Shown piece by piece: positions 1 through 8,092 of a DNA stretch of 64,000 nt. A program made the translations under genes and the position numbers. The notes under the pieces were generated by a model, which did no database searches, had not been told where the DNA came from, and saw only the letters and a list, made by a program, of their open reading frames with translations. The DNA comes from JANWZL01 sp037445185 (lineage in GTDB: Bacteria > Pseudomonadota > Gammaproteobacteria > Burkholderiales > Thiobacillaceae): the NCBI GenBank assembly GCA_037445185.1, contig JBBIKZ010000002.1, forward strand, positions 1-64,000, written 5' to 3'. The stretch's first letter is position 1. Each line of letters starts with the position of its first letter.

Positions 1-101
1 GCGGGGGCGGGCGCCCTGCCGTTCCAGCGCCTCGTCCGCGCGGCAGCAGACACGGCTTCGGGCTACACTATGACGTGATCGACGTTCCTGAGGACAAGGT
101 C

Positions 102-665
102 ATGTCGTCCCCATCCGCGCTGAAACGCACCCTGACAGTCGAGGCATACCTGGCCGGCGAGCGCACGGCGGAGGTCCGGCATGAGTACATCGACGGCCAG
201 GTGTATGCCATGGTCGGGGCGAGCGATCGTCACGGTTTGATCCTGAATGCCCTGGCCTTTGCGCTCACGCCGCTGGCCCGACAGCGGCGCTGCCAGTTGT
301 TCACCTCGGACATGAAGGTGCGGCTGGAGATCGCCGGCCGCACGGTGTTCTACTACCCCGATTTGCTCCTGGCCTGCGACCCGGAGGACCGCGAGCCGTA
401 TTTTCGCACCCGCCCCTGCCTGATCGTAGAGGTGTTGTCCGAGGCGACCGAGCGCATCGACCGGCGCGAGAAGCTGCTCGCCTACCAGACCCTGCCAAGC
501 CTGCGCGAGTATGCGCTGGTGGCGCAGGATGCGCGGCGGGTGGAGGTCTATCGGCGGGCCAATGGCTGGCTGGCCGAGGAGCTGGAGGCGGGCGAGCTGC
601 GCCTCGATTGCCTCGATGCCGCCATCCCGATCGAGGCGATCTACCAGGATGTGGCGTGGGGCTGA
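102..665 (+). CDS. Uma2 family (DUF820) putative PD-(D/E)XK nuclease
   Basis: Encodes about 187 residues of the Uma2/DUF820 family, predicted restriction-endonuclease-like nucleases that are usually multicopy and of unknown physiological role. The fold signature is visible. An N-terminal 'EYIDGQVYAM' strand is followed by 'YYPDLLLACD' carrying the first acidic residue, then 'PCLIVEVLSEAT' with the second acid, then 'RREKLLAYQ' with a lysine. The ATG at 102 begins MSSPSALKRT. A GTG at 75 in the same frame would add nine residues and is the alternative. The gene stands alone upstream of a non-coding stretch. A second Uma2 gene lies at 8507-9079. The family is clear; the function is not. Confidence 0.82.
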   Translation: MSSPSALKRTLTVEAYLAGERTAEVRHEYIDGQVYAMVGASDRHGLILNALAFALTPLARQRRCQLFTSDMKVRLEIAGRTVFYYPDLLLACDPEDREPYFRTRPCLIVEVLSEATERIDRREKLLAYQTLPSLREYALVAQDARRVEVYRRANGWLAEELEAGELRLDCLDAAIPIEAIYQDVAWG

Positions 666-1278
666 CGGGACGAAATGAGCAGCGCGCGTCTCGCGGCTGG
701 GTAATTTAGGATGCCATGGCCTGCGGGGAGGTTGAACCCGACCCGCAGTCAGCGTATCGGAGACGTGGAATCGCAGGGCGGGTGAGCGCCTCGCCCCGGC
801 CAGGCAGTTTGTCATGGTCTAGTCGGCGGTCGAGCGGCGTTCGAATGGGTGGGGGGCATGGTAACCCCCCGGCCCTACGGGCCACCCCCCTTGTCAGGGG
901 GGCGCCCTCTGCACCCCCGACCGCCTGCGGCCACCCCTGGGGGTGGCTTGCACTGCCCCCTTGAAAACAGGCGCAGCCTGTTTCAGTGCAGGCTAGCTTT
1001 GCAAAGTGATCGTCAAGCCCCCTGCGGGCGGCCGGAACGAAGGGGATCGCCGCGCCAGCGGCGGTGGGATCGAGCCCCTTGAGGAAGGGGGTGGCGGTGA
1101 AACCGCCGGGGCTTACGGCTGTGTTGCGAACGTGATCAGGCATCCCGCATGCGCCCAGCCCATCAGGTGAGCAAAACGCCCAGCCTCACCCCTGCCCATA
1201 TCGCTTGGCGGGCTCGGCGCCTGTGAGGCGGCGCTGCCTGTGCTGGCGGCGCTTGCCATCGGTCATGATCGTGCGGGG
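666..1278. other. Non-coding, palindrome-rich interval
   Basis: There is no convincing gene here: the open frames on both strands are low-complexity Pro/Arg/Gly products typical of GC-rich non-coding DNA. Several perfect short palindromes are visible, including GGCCC-TAC-GGGCC near 870, GCCACCCC-TG-GGGGTGGC near 930-948, and AAACAGGC-GCA-GCCTGTTT near 965-983. The last has the shape of a hairpin but no T-run on either strand, so it is not a clear terminator. The stretch looks like degenerate intergenic repeat DNA. Confidence 0.5.
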
Positions 1279-2293
1279 TCATTTCGTCGCGTCGTCCTGA
1301 CGGGCATCCGCTACGCGCCGGGCTGCGGCGCTCTCCAGCGCCTTGAGCGCGATGCCCTGCACCGAGGCGACTGCCTCGTCGGCCTTGCGCGACGGTTCGC
1401 GGATGCGCTCTTCCTGCTCGCGGATCTTGGCGCCGAGCGATTCGATGAGTTGGTCCTTGAGCCGGCGTTCGGTCTCCGCCTCCCTGGCCAGGAGCTCTTT
1501 CTCGAAGCGGTGCTGGGCGGTGAGGCGCTCGGTGACGCGCGCCTCGGCCTCCTGTGCGGCGCGTTCGATGGCCTGCGGCATGGCCTCGACGCGCGCGCAG
1601 CTCGGCCAGCTCGGCCTCGCGAGCGGCAAGGGCGGCCTCGCGCTCGGCCCAGCCCTTCTCGAGCGTGGCGCGGCGCGCCTGCAGTTCCTTTTCCTGCTCG
1701 GCGCGGCGCGCGGCGTAGTCGTCCTGCTCTTTCTTGCGCGTGAGCTTCAGGGTGTAGTCGTATTCCTCCTCCTCGCGGGCGCGTTCCTTCCTGAGTTGTT
1801 CGTCCCGTTCCTTGCGGGTCCGTTCGTACTCTTCCTGCTCTCGCTTCCACTGGGCGCGCCTCGCCTGCATTTCGGCCTCGAAGGCGGCGATCTTTTCCTC
1901 TATCTCACGGGCAAAGGCCCGGCGCTTTTCCTCCTGGGCGGCGATGAGGGCGGCGAGACTGCCCGCTTCGGCCTGAATCTGGTGGAGCTCTTCCAGGTTG
2001 CGCGTCTCGATCTCGATGGCCTGGCGCAGGTCGGCCAGCCGCCTAGCCTCGGTGGTGAGCTGTGCCTCCATCTCGTCGAGGGCACGGCCGATGCCGAGCT
2101 TGAGTTCGGCCAGCCCGCGGACGATGCCGTCCACGGTGGTGGCGGTGGCGGATTCGACCACGGCCTGCCTTTACCGGCGGGCCTTTTCCTCCTGGCGGCT
2201 TTCGCGCTCGAGCTCGGCCAGTTGTTTCAAGGCCGCCTGATAGGCGGCGAGAATCTCGTTTTTGGTGCTTTTGGCGCTGATTTCCGGTTCCAT
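1279..2293 (-). pseudogene. Coiled-coil protein gene, interrupted by a stop and a frameshift
   Basis: Read from the ATG at 2293, the product starts MEPEISAKSTKNEILAAYQ and hits TAA at 2171-2173 after 40 codons. The same frame then continues as a long charged coiled coil rich in Glu, Arg, Lys and Ala. Within the CG dinucleotide tract at about 1590-1599 the reading frame shifts, and the coiled coil resumes in another frame ('VEAMPQAIERAAQEAEARV') until TGA at 1279-1281. Joined, the pieces give roughly 335 residues of helical protein with no recognisable catalytic domain. Two independent lesions suggest decay, although a CG-tract miscount in the assembly could explain the second one. Function unknown. 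Confidence 0.6.
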
Positions 2294-2356
2294 GGTCGGC
2301 TCTACAGACGCTTGCACCTCAGACGGTGGCATGCCGGGACGATGCGGTACGCGAGG

Positions 2357-2859
2357 TCAAGCCGCCAGCTTGCGTTCGAGGGTATCAACCCTCGACCTCA
2401 GTTCGCGTACCTCTTGGGCGAGGAGCGTATGTTCCTCCCGACGCACGATGACTTCATACAGCCGGTCGAGGCGACGGTTGGTCTCGTCGATGCGCGCGAT
2501 CAGGCCGTCGTGCACCTTGTTGATGCATCCGAGTAGATCGTCGTGCACCTTGTCGATACGGGCGTTGGTCTCGTCGATGCGTTTGTGGGTACCATCGATG
2601 CGCCCGAGCAGGTCGTCGTGCACCTTGTCGATGCGGGCGTTGGTCTCGTCGATGCGCCCGAGCAGATCGTCGTGCACTCTCGGGCGTTGGTCTCGTCGAT
2701 GCGCCGGCTTTGGTCGACGAGCTGCGCGTGCAGGTCGTCGAGCCGTTTGTTGGTGAGCTGCAGCGACGAGCGCAGCTCGGCGATGTCCAGCCGCAGCTTG
2801 TCGAACTCGGGCACCACCCACTCCTGGATGGCGGTGCGCATGGCCTGCATGATGTCCAT
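2357..2859 (-). pseudogene. Repeat-containing coiled-coil protein gene with a frame-breaking deletion
   Basis: From the ATG at 2859 the product reads MDIMQAMRTAIQEWVVPEF and continues as a helical protein to 'RRIDETNARE'. The frame then breaks. The continuation is in another frame: repeated 'RIDETNARIDKVHDDLLG' units, then a heptad-rich tail 'EVRELRSRVDTLERKLAA' ending at TGA 2357-2359. The break coincides with a 7-bp deletion in one copy of a tandem repeat (2665-2703). Restored, the protein would be about 165 residues, a short coiled-coil oligomerisation module of unknown role. It lies 63 bp upstream (on the minus strand) of the other broken coiled-coil gene, and the two may once have formed one unit. 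Confidence 0.6.
2536..2703. repeat. Three imperfect coding repeats, one with a 7-bp deletion
   Basis: Copies lie at 2536-2581 and 2611-2656 (46 bp each, differing at two or three positions) and 2665-2703 (39 bp). The third copy lacks 7 bp in its middle, where 'CTTGTCGATACGGGCG' has become 'TCTCGGGCG'. They encode the repeated heptads RIDETNARIDKVHDDLLG on the minus strand. They are protein repeats, not CRISPR: spacers are of unequal length and themselves repetitive. Confidence 0.75.
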
Positions 2860-2947
2860 TGCCAGCTCCTTGGTATCCTGGCGTCATTCTGGCAAATCGG
2901 GGCCCCATGCACAAGGCGTATCGATCCGTCGAACCGGCGAAGATGGC

Positions 2948-2976
2948 TTGCCCGTCCAGGGTCGTTCATGGATAAT
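2948..2976 (+). promoter_or_regulatory. Sigma-70 promoter for rpmE
   Basis: TTGCCC (2948-2953), a 17-bp spacer and GATAAT (2971-2976) give a good sigma-70 match. An AGGAG ribosome site (3001-3005) and the rpmE ATG (3011) follow. Confidence 0.6.
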
Positions 2977-3010
2977 GGCCAGTTTGTAGTTACAGCACCT
3001 AGGAGCCTCC

Positions 3011-3214
3011 ATGAAAGCCGGCATCCACCCCGATTACAAAGAGATCAGCGTCACCTGCAGCTGCGGCAACGGCTTTACCACGCGTTCCACCCTGGGCAAA
3101 CCGCTGCATGTCGAGGTCTGTTCCGCTTGCCACCCCTTCTACACCGGCAAGCAGAAGATCGTCGACACCGCCGGCCGGGTCGAGAAGTTCCGCCAGAAAT
3201 ACGGCATGAAGTGA
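3011..3214 (+). CDS. rpmE: 50S ribosomal protein L31, zinc-binding type
   Basis: A 67-residue protein of the large ribosomal subunit. It is the zinc-containing (C+) form: the pair in 'VTCSCGNGF' (residues 16 and 18) and the CxxC in '[12 protein letters not shown]' (residues 37 and 40) are the classical metal ligands. Length matches the family. An AGGAG site is correctly spaced before the ATG, a sigma-70 promoter precedes it, and a strong intrinsic terminator follows 35 bp after the stop, so it is probably a single-gene transcript. In species with two L31 forms the C+ form is favoured when zinc is plentiful. No C- paralogue is visible here. Confidence 0.97.
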   Translation: MKAGIHPDYKEISVTCSCGNGFTTRSTLGKPLHVEVCSACHPFYTGKQKIVDTAGRVEKFRQKYGMK

Positions 3215-3248
3215 CCCCCTTCCGCCCGTGCCTCGCGTGGCAATCATG

Positions 3249-3276
3249 AAAAAGGCAGCGCGTGCTGCCTTTTTTC
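3249..3276 (+). terminator. Rho-independent terminator after rpmE
   Basis: AAAAGGCAGC, a GCGT loop and GCTGCCTTTT form a hairpin followed by further Ts. It ends the rpmE transcript. Confidence 0.85.
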
Positions 3277-3320
3277 TTGCGCAGGTGCACGGCTAGCGCG
3301 CTCTGGCGTCATTCGGCCCG

Positions 3321-4895
3321 ATGCAGCGGGAGACCCCCCAGCCACGATTGCATGCCACGTCGCCCGGCAAACTGGCCTGGCTGGTCCTGTTCGCCCTGGT
3401 CTGGGCCCTCTACGGCCTCGCCGGACGGGACGCCTGGCAGGCCGATGAGGCCCTCGCCCTCGGCGCCGTACTGGACTGGCTCGAGCGCGGCGACCTGCCG
3501 CCGCAGGCCCCCCTCTACACCTGGGTCGCCGGCCTGTCGGCCCGGTGGTTGAGCGGTCTGTACACGCTGCAGGAGGGGGCGCGCTGGGCGAGCGGGCTGT
3601 TCGCCCTGCTCGGCGTGTCGTTCACCGCCCTGGCCGCGCGCAGCCTGTATGGGACCGGCTATGGCGCCCTGGCCGCCTTACTGCTGATGGGGGCCTTCGG
3701 CCTGGTGCTGCGGGTGCACGCCCTGTTGCCCGAGACCGCCCTGCTGGCCGGTTATGCCCTGTTGCTGTACGGTCTGGCGGAGAGTCGGCGCGGGCCAGAT
3801 CGGGCCTGGGCCATCTTCGCCGGGGCCTTGGTCCTGCTGCTGACCCGCGGGCTGGTCGATCTGCTCGCGGCCCTGCTGTGCGCCCTGCTCGCGCTCGCCC
3901 TGCCGGGCTTCGCCACGCGCAGCTATCGCCTGGCCCTCATCAAGGCGGGCGTCATGCTGGCGCTGGCGTTGGCCGCCTGGCTGGGCTATCTGGGCCATGC
4001 GGGCCTGCTGGCCGACTGGTGGACGGGCCAGCTGGCGAGGCTGGCGGCCTACAAGGGCTTCGAGCGACAAGTCGACACCCTGAGCTGGTTCGCCTGGCCG
4101 GCCTGGCCGCTGGCGCTGGCCGCCCTCTGGCACGAATACCGGCGCCTCGGGCGGGAGAACCCCTTGCATCTGCCCCTGGTCGCCACCGGCAGCGCCCTGA
4201 TCGCCGGCCTGTTTGCCGCCTACAGCCACGATGGCGTGGCCATGCCGGCGCTCGTCCCGCTCACCCTGCTGGCCACCTTCGGCATCGCCACCTTGAGACG
4301 GGGTGCCGCCCAGGCCTTCTACTGGTTCGGCGTGACCTGCTTCGCGTTTTTCACCCTCGCCTTCTGGCTGTATTACTTTGCCCTGGAGTGGGGCCAGCCG
4401 GCGCATCTGGCGGCACATCTGACTCGGCTCACACCCGGTTACTCCCCCCAGGTCGCGGCCCAGGATGTCGGTCTGGCCGCCGCGGCGACCCTGATCTGGC
4501 TGGCGGCGGTGCCCCTCTTCCCGCGCGCCCAGGTGCGCCCGGCCCTGGTCTGGGCGACCGGCATCACCCTGAGCTGGGTGTTGCTGGTCGCCCTGCTCAA
4601 GCCCTGGGCGGAGCTGTCCTGGGGTTACCGCCCCATCGCCGACGCCGTCGCGGCGAGACTGCCGGCCCAGGCCTGTATCGAGATCGAGGCCAGCGGGGCG
4701 GCACGTGTCATGATGCAATACCATCTGGCACATAGACTGCCCGCGGCGGGGGCGCGATGTGCCTGGCGGCTCGTGGTCGAGGCGCGCGATGCGGCGGTGC
4801 GGTCGGGAGCCGATCTGGTCTGGGAGGGCCGCCGGCCGCGCGAGAAGCGCGAGATCTATCGGCTCTACCGGCTGCGTGATGATGGCTGGACCTGA
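3321..4895 (+). CDS. ArnT/PMT-like membrane glycosyltransferase (GT83 type)
   Basis: A 524-residue integral membrane protein with about 11-12 hydrophobic segments. It resembles the dolichyl-phosphate-mannose mannosyltransferase / ArnT superfamily, which move a sugar from a polyprenyl phosphate to lipid A, protein or another envelope acceptor on the periplasmic side. After the first membrane helix it has 'DAWQADEALALGAVLDW' (around residues 37-53), in the place of the acidic periplasmic loop motif (DE) that holds the catalytic residues in this superfamily. A soluble tail of about 90 residues follows the last helix. Acceptor and donor cannot be deduced. It is followed by mobA about 90 bp on, with no obvious functional link. 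Start chosen at the ATG just before 'QRETPQPRL'. Confidence 0.75.
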   Translation: MQRETPQPRLHATSPGKLAWLVLFALVWALYGLAGRDAWQADEALALGAVLDWLERGDLPPQAPLYTWVAGLSARWLSGLYTLQEGARWASGLFALLGVSFTALAARSLYGTGYGALAALLLMGAFGLVLRVHALLPETALLAGYALLLYGLAESRRGPDRAWAIFAGALVLLLTRGLVDLLAALLCALLALALPGFATRSYRLALIKAGVMLALALAAWLGYLGHAGLLADWWTGQLARLAAYKGFERQVDTLSWFAWPAWPLALAALWHEYRRLGRENPLHLPLVATGSALIAGLFAAYSHDGVAMPALVPLTLLATFGIATLRRGAAQAFYWFGVTCFAFFTLAFWLYYFALEWGQPAHLAAHLTRLTPGYSPQVAAQDVGLAAAATLIWLAAVPLFPRAQVRPALVWATGITLSWVLLVALLKPWAELSWGYRPIADAVAARLPAQACIEIEASGAARVMMQYHLAHRLPAAGARCAWRLVVEARDAAVRSGADLVWEGRRPREKREIYRLYRLRDDGWT

Positions 4896-4985
4896 GGCTG
4901 TGTCCCGAATCGTCCGATCGGGCAGGCCCGGGCGATGGCCGGCGGCCGAAAGGCTGACCTGTATCCGCAGGGAGGCGGGGTGCGT

Positions 4986-5609
4986 ATGGATGACCCGGCT
5001 ATGACGCCAGCCGATTCGGTTGGTGCGGTGGTGCTGGCAGGCGGGCGGGCCCGCCGTTTCGGCGGGCAGGACAAGGGCCTCATCCTGCTCGGCGGGGTGC
5101 CGCTGGTGGCCTGGGTGATCCGGCGTCTCGAGCCGCAGGTGGATGCCCTGCTGATTTCCGCCAATCGCAACCTGTCGGCCTACGCGGATATGGCAGAGGT
5201 GGTGGAGGACACCCTCCCCGGTCAGCCTGGTCCTTTGGCGGGTGTCCATGCCGCCTACGGCCACCTGGCCAGTGAGTGGGTGCTTACTGCGCCCTGTGAC
5301 GCGCCCTTTCTCCCCTCGGACCTGGTGGTACGGCTGCGCACGGGGGCGCGGCGGGCAGGGGTGGGGGCGGTCTATGCGGCCGACGACCGTCAGGCGCACT
5401 ACACCGTCATGCTGATTGAGCGCACGCGGCTGACCGACATCCCGGTCTTCCTGGAGGAGGGGGGGCGCAGGGTGCAGGACTGGCTGGCGCGGGTCCAGGC
5501 CCAGCCGGTGCCGTTCCGCGACGATCCGCATGCCTTTTTCAACATCAACACGCCGCAAGACCTGGCCCTGGCCGAGACATTGTTGTCACGACCACCGCAT
5601 TGCGGCTGA
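4986..5609 (+). CDS. mobA: Molybdenum cofactor guanylyltransferase MobA
   Basis: Transfers GMP from GTP to molybdopterin-bound Mo to give the bis-MGD cofactor of DMSO-reductase-family enzymes. The N-terminal nucleotide-binding signature 'VVLAGGRARRFGGQDKGL' is at residues 15-32, followed by 'LPGQPGPLAGV' and 'APCDAPFLP', the usual GTP/Mg-binding loops. The C-terminus carries 'FFNINTPQDLALAE', typical of MobA. An upstream GGAGG (4971-4975) best fits the ATG at 4986, giving 207 residues; a second ATG at 5001 is possible. It implies molybdoenzymes (nitrate, formate or sulfite/thiosulfate type) elsewhere in the genome. The end overlaps the longest possible reading of trmL, so the two are probably cotranscribed. 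Confidence 0.93.
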   Translation: MDDPAMTPADSVGAVVLAGGRARRFGGQDKGLILLGGVPLVAWVIRRLEPQVDALLISANRNLSAYADMAEVVEDTLPGQPGPLAGVHAAYGHLASEWVLTAPCDAPFLPSDLVVRLRTGARRAGVGAVYAADDRQAHYTVMLIERTRLTDIPVFLEEGGRRVQDWLARVQAQPVPFRDDPHAFFNINTPQDLALAETLLSRPPHCG

Positions 5610-5635
5610 CCCTGGGGCATCCCAACAAGCGCCGC

Positions 5636-6100
5636 GTGTTCGACATCGTCCTCTTCCAACCCGAGATCGCGCCCAACACGGGCAATGTCATGCGCCTGGC
5701 GGCCAATACCGGCTGCCGCCTGCACCTGGTGCGGCCGCTGGGCTTTACGCTGGAAGATCGCCTCCTGCGGCGCGCGGGGCTGGATTACCGCGAATACGCC
5801 GAGGTCAGGGTGCATGACGACTGGCAGGCCGCCGAGGCCGCGCTGGCGGGGCGCACCGTCCATGCCATGACCACCCGCGCCAGCCGCCTGCTGCACGAGG
5901 CGAGCTTCAGGCCGGGGGACGTGCTCCTGTTCGGGCCGGAGACGCGCGGCTTGCCGGCGGAGCTCCTCGCCCGTTTCCCGGAGGCGCAGCGCCTGCGCCT
6001 ACCCATGCGGCCCGGCAGCCGCAGCCTCAACCTGTCCAACGCGGTGGCGGTCACCGTCTACGAGGCCTGGCGGCAGAATGGTTTCGCGGGCGGCGTATGA
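5636..6100 (+). CDS. trmL: tRNA (cytidine/uridine-2'-O-)-methyltransferase TrmL
   Basis: SPOUT-class methyltransferase that 2'-O-methylates the wobble base 34 of leucine tRNAs using SAM. The whole family core is present: 'FDIVLFQPEIAPNTGN' at the N-terminus, 'LLFGPETRGLP' and 'RLPMRPGSRSLNLSNAVAV' forming the trefoil knot that binds SAM. TrmL proteins normally start one residue before 'F(D/N)IVL', so the GTG at 5636 (154 aa) is preferred. A TTG at 5600 would add 12 residues and overlap mobA. Convergent with gpsA, 44 bp away. Confidence 0.93.
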   Translation: MFDIVLFQPEIAPNTGNVMRLAANTGCRLHLVRPLGFTLEDRLLRRAGLDYREYAEVRVHDDWQAAEAALAGRTVHAMTTRASRLLHEASFRPGDVLLFGPETRGLPAELLARFPEAQRLRLPMRPGSRSLNLSNAVAVTVYEAWRQNGFAGGV

Positions 6101-6144
6101 CGGCAGGGCGTGGCTCGTGACGCGGTCGGGCATGGGGCCGGGCG

Positions 6145-7134
6145 TCAGGCCCACTCGTCCTTGAGCCCGCGGTTGAGCAGGGCAGCGACCGCCTGCTGCG
6201 GCGAGAGTTCGCCGTCGAGCAGGCGGCAGACCGTCTCGGTGATGGGCATCTCCACCTTGAGTTCATAGGCCAGGCGCCGGACCTCTCGCGCGCTGGTCAC
6301 GCCCTCGGCGACGTGGTTCAGGTCGCGCAGGATGGCTTCCAGCCCGCTGCCGGCGGCCAGGCGCAGGCCGACCTGGCGGTTGCGCGAGAGGTCGCCGGTG
6401 CAGGTGAGGATGAGGTCGCCCACGCCCGACAGCCCCATGAAGGTCTTGGGCTCACCACCCATGCGCACGCCCAGCCGGGTCATCTCCGCCAGCCCGCGGG
6501 TGATGAGGGCGGCACGGGCGTTGAGGCCGAACTCGAGGCCGTCGGACACGCCGGCGGCGATGGCGATGACGTTCTTGACCGCGCCGCCCACCTCCACGCC
6601 GATCACATCGGTGCTCGAATAGGGCCGCAAGGTGCTGGTGTGCAAAGCCGCCGCCGCCCGCCGGGAGAACTCGGCATCGAACGAGGCCAGGGTCAGCGCC
6701 GCCGGCAGGCCGCGTGCGACCTCGAGGGCGAAACTGGGGCCGGAGAGTACGCCGCAGGGCACCCCTGCCGGCCATTCCTCCGCCACCACCTCGTGGGCGA
6801 GCTTCATGCCGCCGGCCTCGAAGCCCTTGCACAGCCAGATGAGCGGCAGGGTGCGGCCGGCTTGCCGGAGCTGGCGCAGCAGGCTGCGGAAACCGCCGGT
6901 GGGCACGGCGGCGATGAGATAGTCGGCCGCCCGCGTCGCCTCCTCGAGGTCGTCCGTGACCTCGAGGGCATCGGGCAGACGGACGCCGGGCAGGTGGCGG
7001 CCGTTGACCCGATCCGCGCGCATGGCGCGCACCTGTTCCGGGTTGCGCGCCCACAGCGTGACGCGTGCGTGCTCCGTCAGGCGGATGGCGATGCCGGTGC
7101 CCCAGGCGCCGGCACCCAGCACGCAGAGCTTCAT
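6145..7134 (-). CDS. gpsA: NAD(P)-dependent glycerol-3-phosphate dehydrogenase
   Basis: Reduces dihydroxyacetone phosphate to sn-glycerol-3-phosphate for phospholipid synthesis, in the cytosol. 329 residues, normal length. The Rossmann loop 'GAGAWGTG' (7-14) is at the N-terminus. 'LSGPSFALEVARGLP', 'GGAVKNVIAIAAGVSDGL' (with the catalytic Lys) and 'LSGVGDLILTCTGDLSRNR' are the family signatures. Last gene of the rhodanese-grxC-secB-gpsA block, an arrangement conserved in beta- and gammaproteobacteria. It follows secB by 19 bp, so the two are likely cotranscribed. Confidence 0.97.
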   Translation of the reverse strand: MKLCVLGAGAWGTGIAIRLTEHARVTLWARNPEQVRAMRADRVNGRHLPGVRLPDALEVTDDLEEATRAADYLIAAVPTGGFRSLLRQLRQAGRTLPLIWLCKGFEAGGMKLAHEVVAEEWPAGVPCGVLSGPSFALEVARGLPAALTLASFDAEFSRRAAAALHTSTLRPYSSTDVIGVEVGGAVKNVIAIAAGVSDGLEFGLNARAALITRGLAEMTRLGVRMGGEPKTFMGLSGVGDLILTCTGDLSRNRQVGLRLAAGSGLEAILRDLNHVAEGVTSAREVRRLAYELKVEMPITETVCRLLDGELSPQQAVAALLNRGLKDEWA

Positions 7135-7153
7135 GGCTGTGGCTGGCGGCCGG

Positions 7154-7615
7154 TCAGTTCGGCTGCCCGGCCTGCCGGGCCTGCTGCTGCTGCATGTAGA
7201 GCAGCTCGAAGTTCACCGGCTGCAGGATGAGCGGCGGGAAGCCGGCATCGATGACGGCGCTGGAGACGGCCTCGCGCGCATAGGGGAAGAGGATGTTGGG
7301 GCAGCCGATGGCCAGCGCCGCCTCCAGGGCCTCCTTGGGCAGGTTTTGGATGCGGAAGATACCGGCCTGGCGCACCTCCACCAGGAAGGCGGTCTTGTCC
7401 TTGATCTTGGCGGTGATGGTCAGCGTGAGCTCGGTCTGGTAGATGTCCTGTTCCACCGGCCCGCTCTGGGTGTCGATCTGCATGTCGATCTGGGGCTGCT
7501 CGCGCTCGAGGAAGATCTGCGGGGCATTCGGTACCTCGACGGACAGATCCTTGATGTAGATCTTTTCGATGTTGAAGAAGGGTTGGGCCTGCTGTTGCGG
7601 CTGCTGGTCGGTCAT
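7154..7615 (-). CDS. secB: Protein-export chaperone SecB
   Basis: Tetrameric cytosolic chaperone that keeps preproteins unfolded and passes them to SecA. 153 residues, full length. It has the typical Gln-rich start, 'FNIEKIYIKDLSVEVPNAP', 'VEVRQAGIFRI', 'LFPYAREAVSSAVIDAGFPPLILQPVNFELLY' and a Gln-rich tail for SecA contact. Adjacent to gpsA and, across a 210-bp gap, grxC. That gap is longer than usual between grxC and secB and holds a TATAAT on the minus strand, so secB-gpsA probably has its own promoter. Confidence 0.98.
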   Translation of the reverse strand: MTDQQPQQQAQPFFNIEKIYIKDLSVEVPNAPQIFLEREQPQIDMQIDTQSGPVEQDIYQTELTLTITAKIKDKTAFLVEVRQAGIFRIQNLPKEALEAALAIGCPNILFPYAREAVSSAVIDAGFPPLILQPVNFELLYMQQQQARQAGQPN

Positions 7616-7645
7616 GTCGTTCTGCCTGTGGTTGTCGGATGGGAC

Positions 7646-7651
7646 ATTATA
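7646..7651 (-). promoter_or_regulatory. Possible -10 element for secB-gpsA
   Basis: A perfect TATAAT reads on the minus strand 31 bp upstream of the secB ATG. No good -35 stands at 16-18 bp, so it is only suggestive. Confidence 0.35.
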
Positions 7652-7824
7652 ACCGGCCTGCCGTGCGGGATTTCTTCACGCCGCCGTCGCTGCCCGACAG
7701 ACGCCCCTAGCAGGGCAAGGACGGCCGAGTGTGGTAGTCATGTGCGTGCGCCGGTCGTCGCCCCGACCCGCGCCGCGTTCGTCGGCAACGGCTACAGGGT
7801 ATCGCGAGGTCGGTGACACCGGCG

Positions 7825-8082
7825 TTAGCCCGCGAGCAGGGGGTCCAGCTCACCGGCCGCGTCCAGCTCGGCCAGGTCGTCGAAGCCGCCGACGTGGCGC
7901 TCGCCGATGAAGATCTGCGGCACGGTACGCCGGCCGGTGATGCGCATCATCTCCTCGCGACGCTGGGGCTCCAGGTCGACGCGGATCTTCTCCACATCGG
8001 CCACCCCCTTCCGGCGCAGCAGCATCTCGGCGCGTTGGCAATAGGGGCAGACGGCGGTGGTGTACATCTTGACATGGGGCAT
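7825..8082 (-). CDS. grxC: Glutaredoxin 3
   Basis: 85-residue thiol-disulfide oxidoreductase using glutathione. The dithiol active site 'CPYC' is at residues 12-15. 'TVPQIFIGERHVGGFDDL' contains the cis-Pro loop and the GG glutathione-binding turn. The ATG at 8082 gives MPHVKMYTTAVCPYC, the normal start. It sits 10 bp after the rhodanese gene and upstream of secB, the conserved yibN-grxC-secB-gpsA order. Confidence 0.96.
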   Translation of the reverse strand: MPHVKMYTTAVCPYCQRAEMLLRRKGVADVEKIRVDLEPQRREEMMRITGRRTVPQIFIGERHVGGFDDLAELDAAGELDPLLAG

Positions 8083-8092
8083 GATGGGTTCC

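Noticed and set aside
706..1143. Open frames on both strands in the 666-1278 interval
   Set aside because: Pro/Arg/Gly-rich with no motif or ribosome site; the sequence is dominated by palindromes.
2536..2703. CRISPR-like repeat array
   Set aside because: Only three imperfect copies with differing gaps, encoding regular coiled-coil heptads; no cas genes.
3678..5558. 626-codon minus-strand frame over the glycosyltransferase and mobA
   Set aside because: Overlaps two recognisable plus-strand genes and consists of low-complexity His/Gln/Arg.
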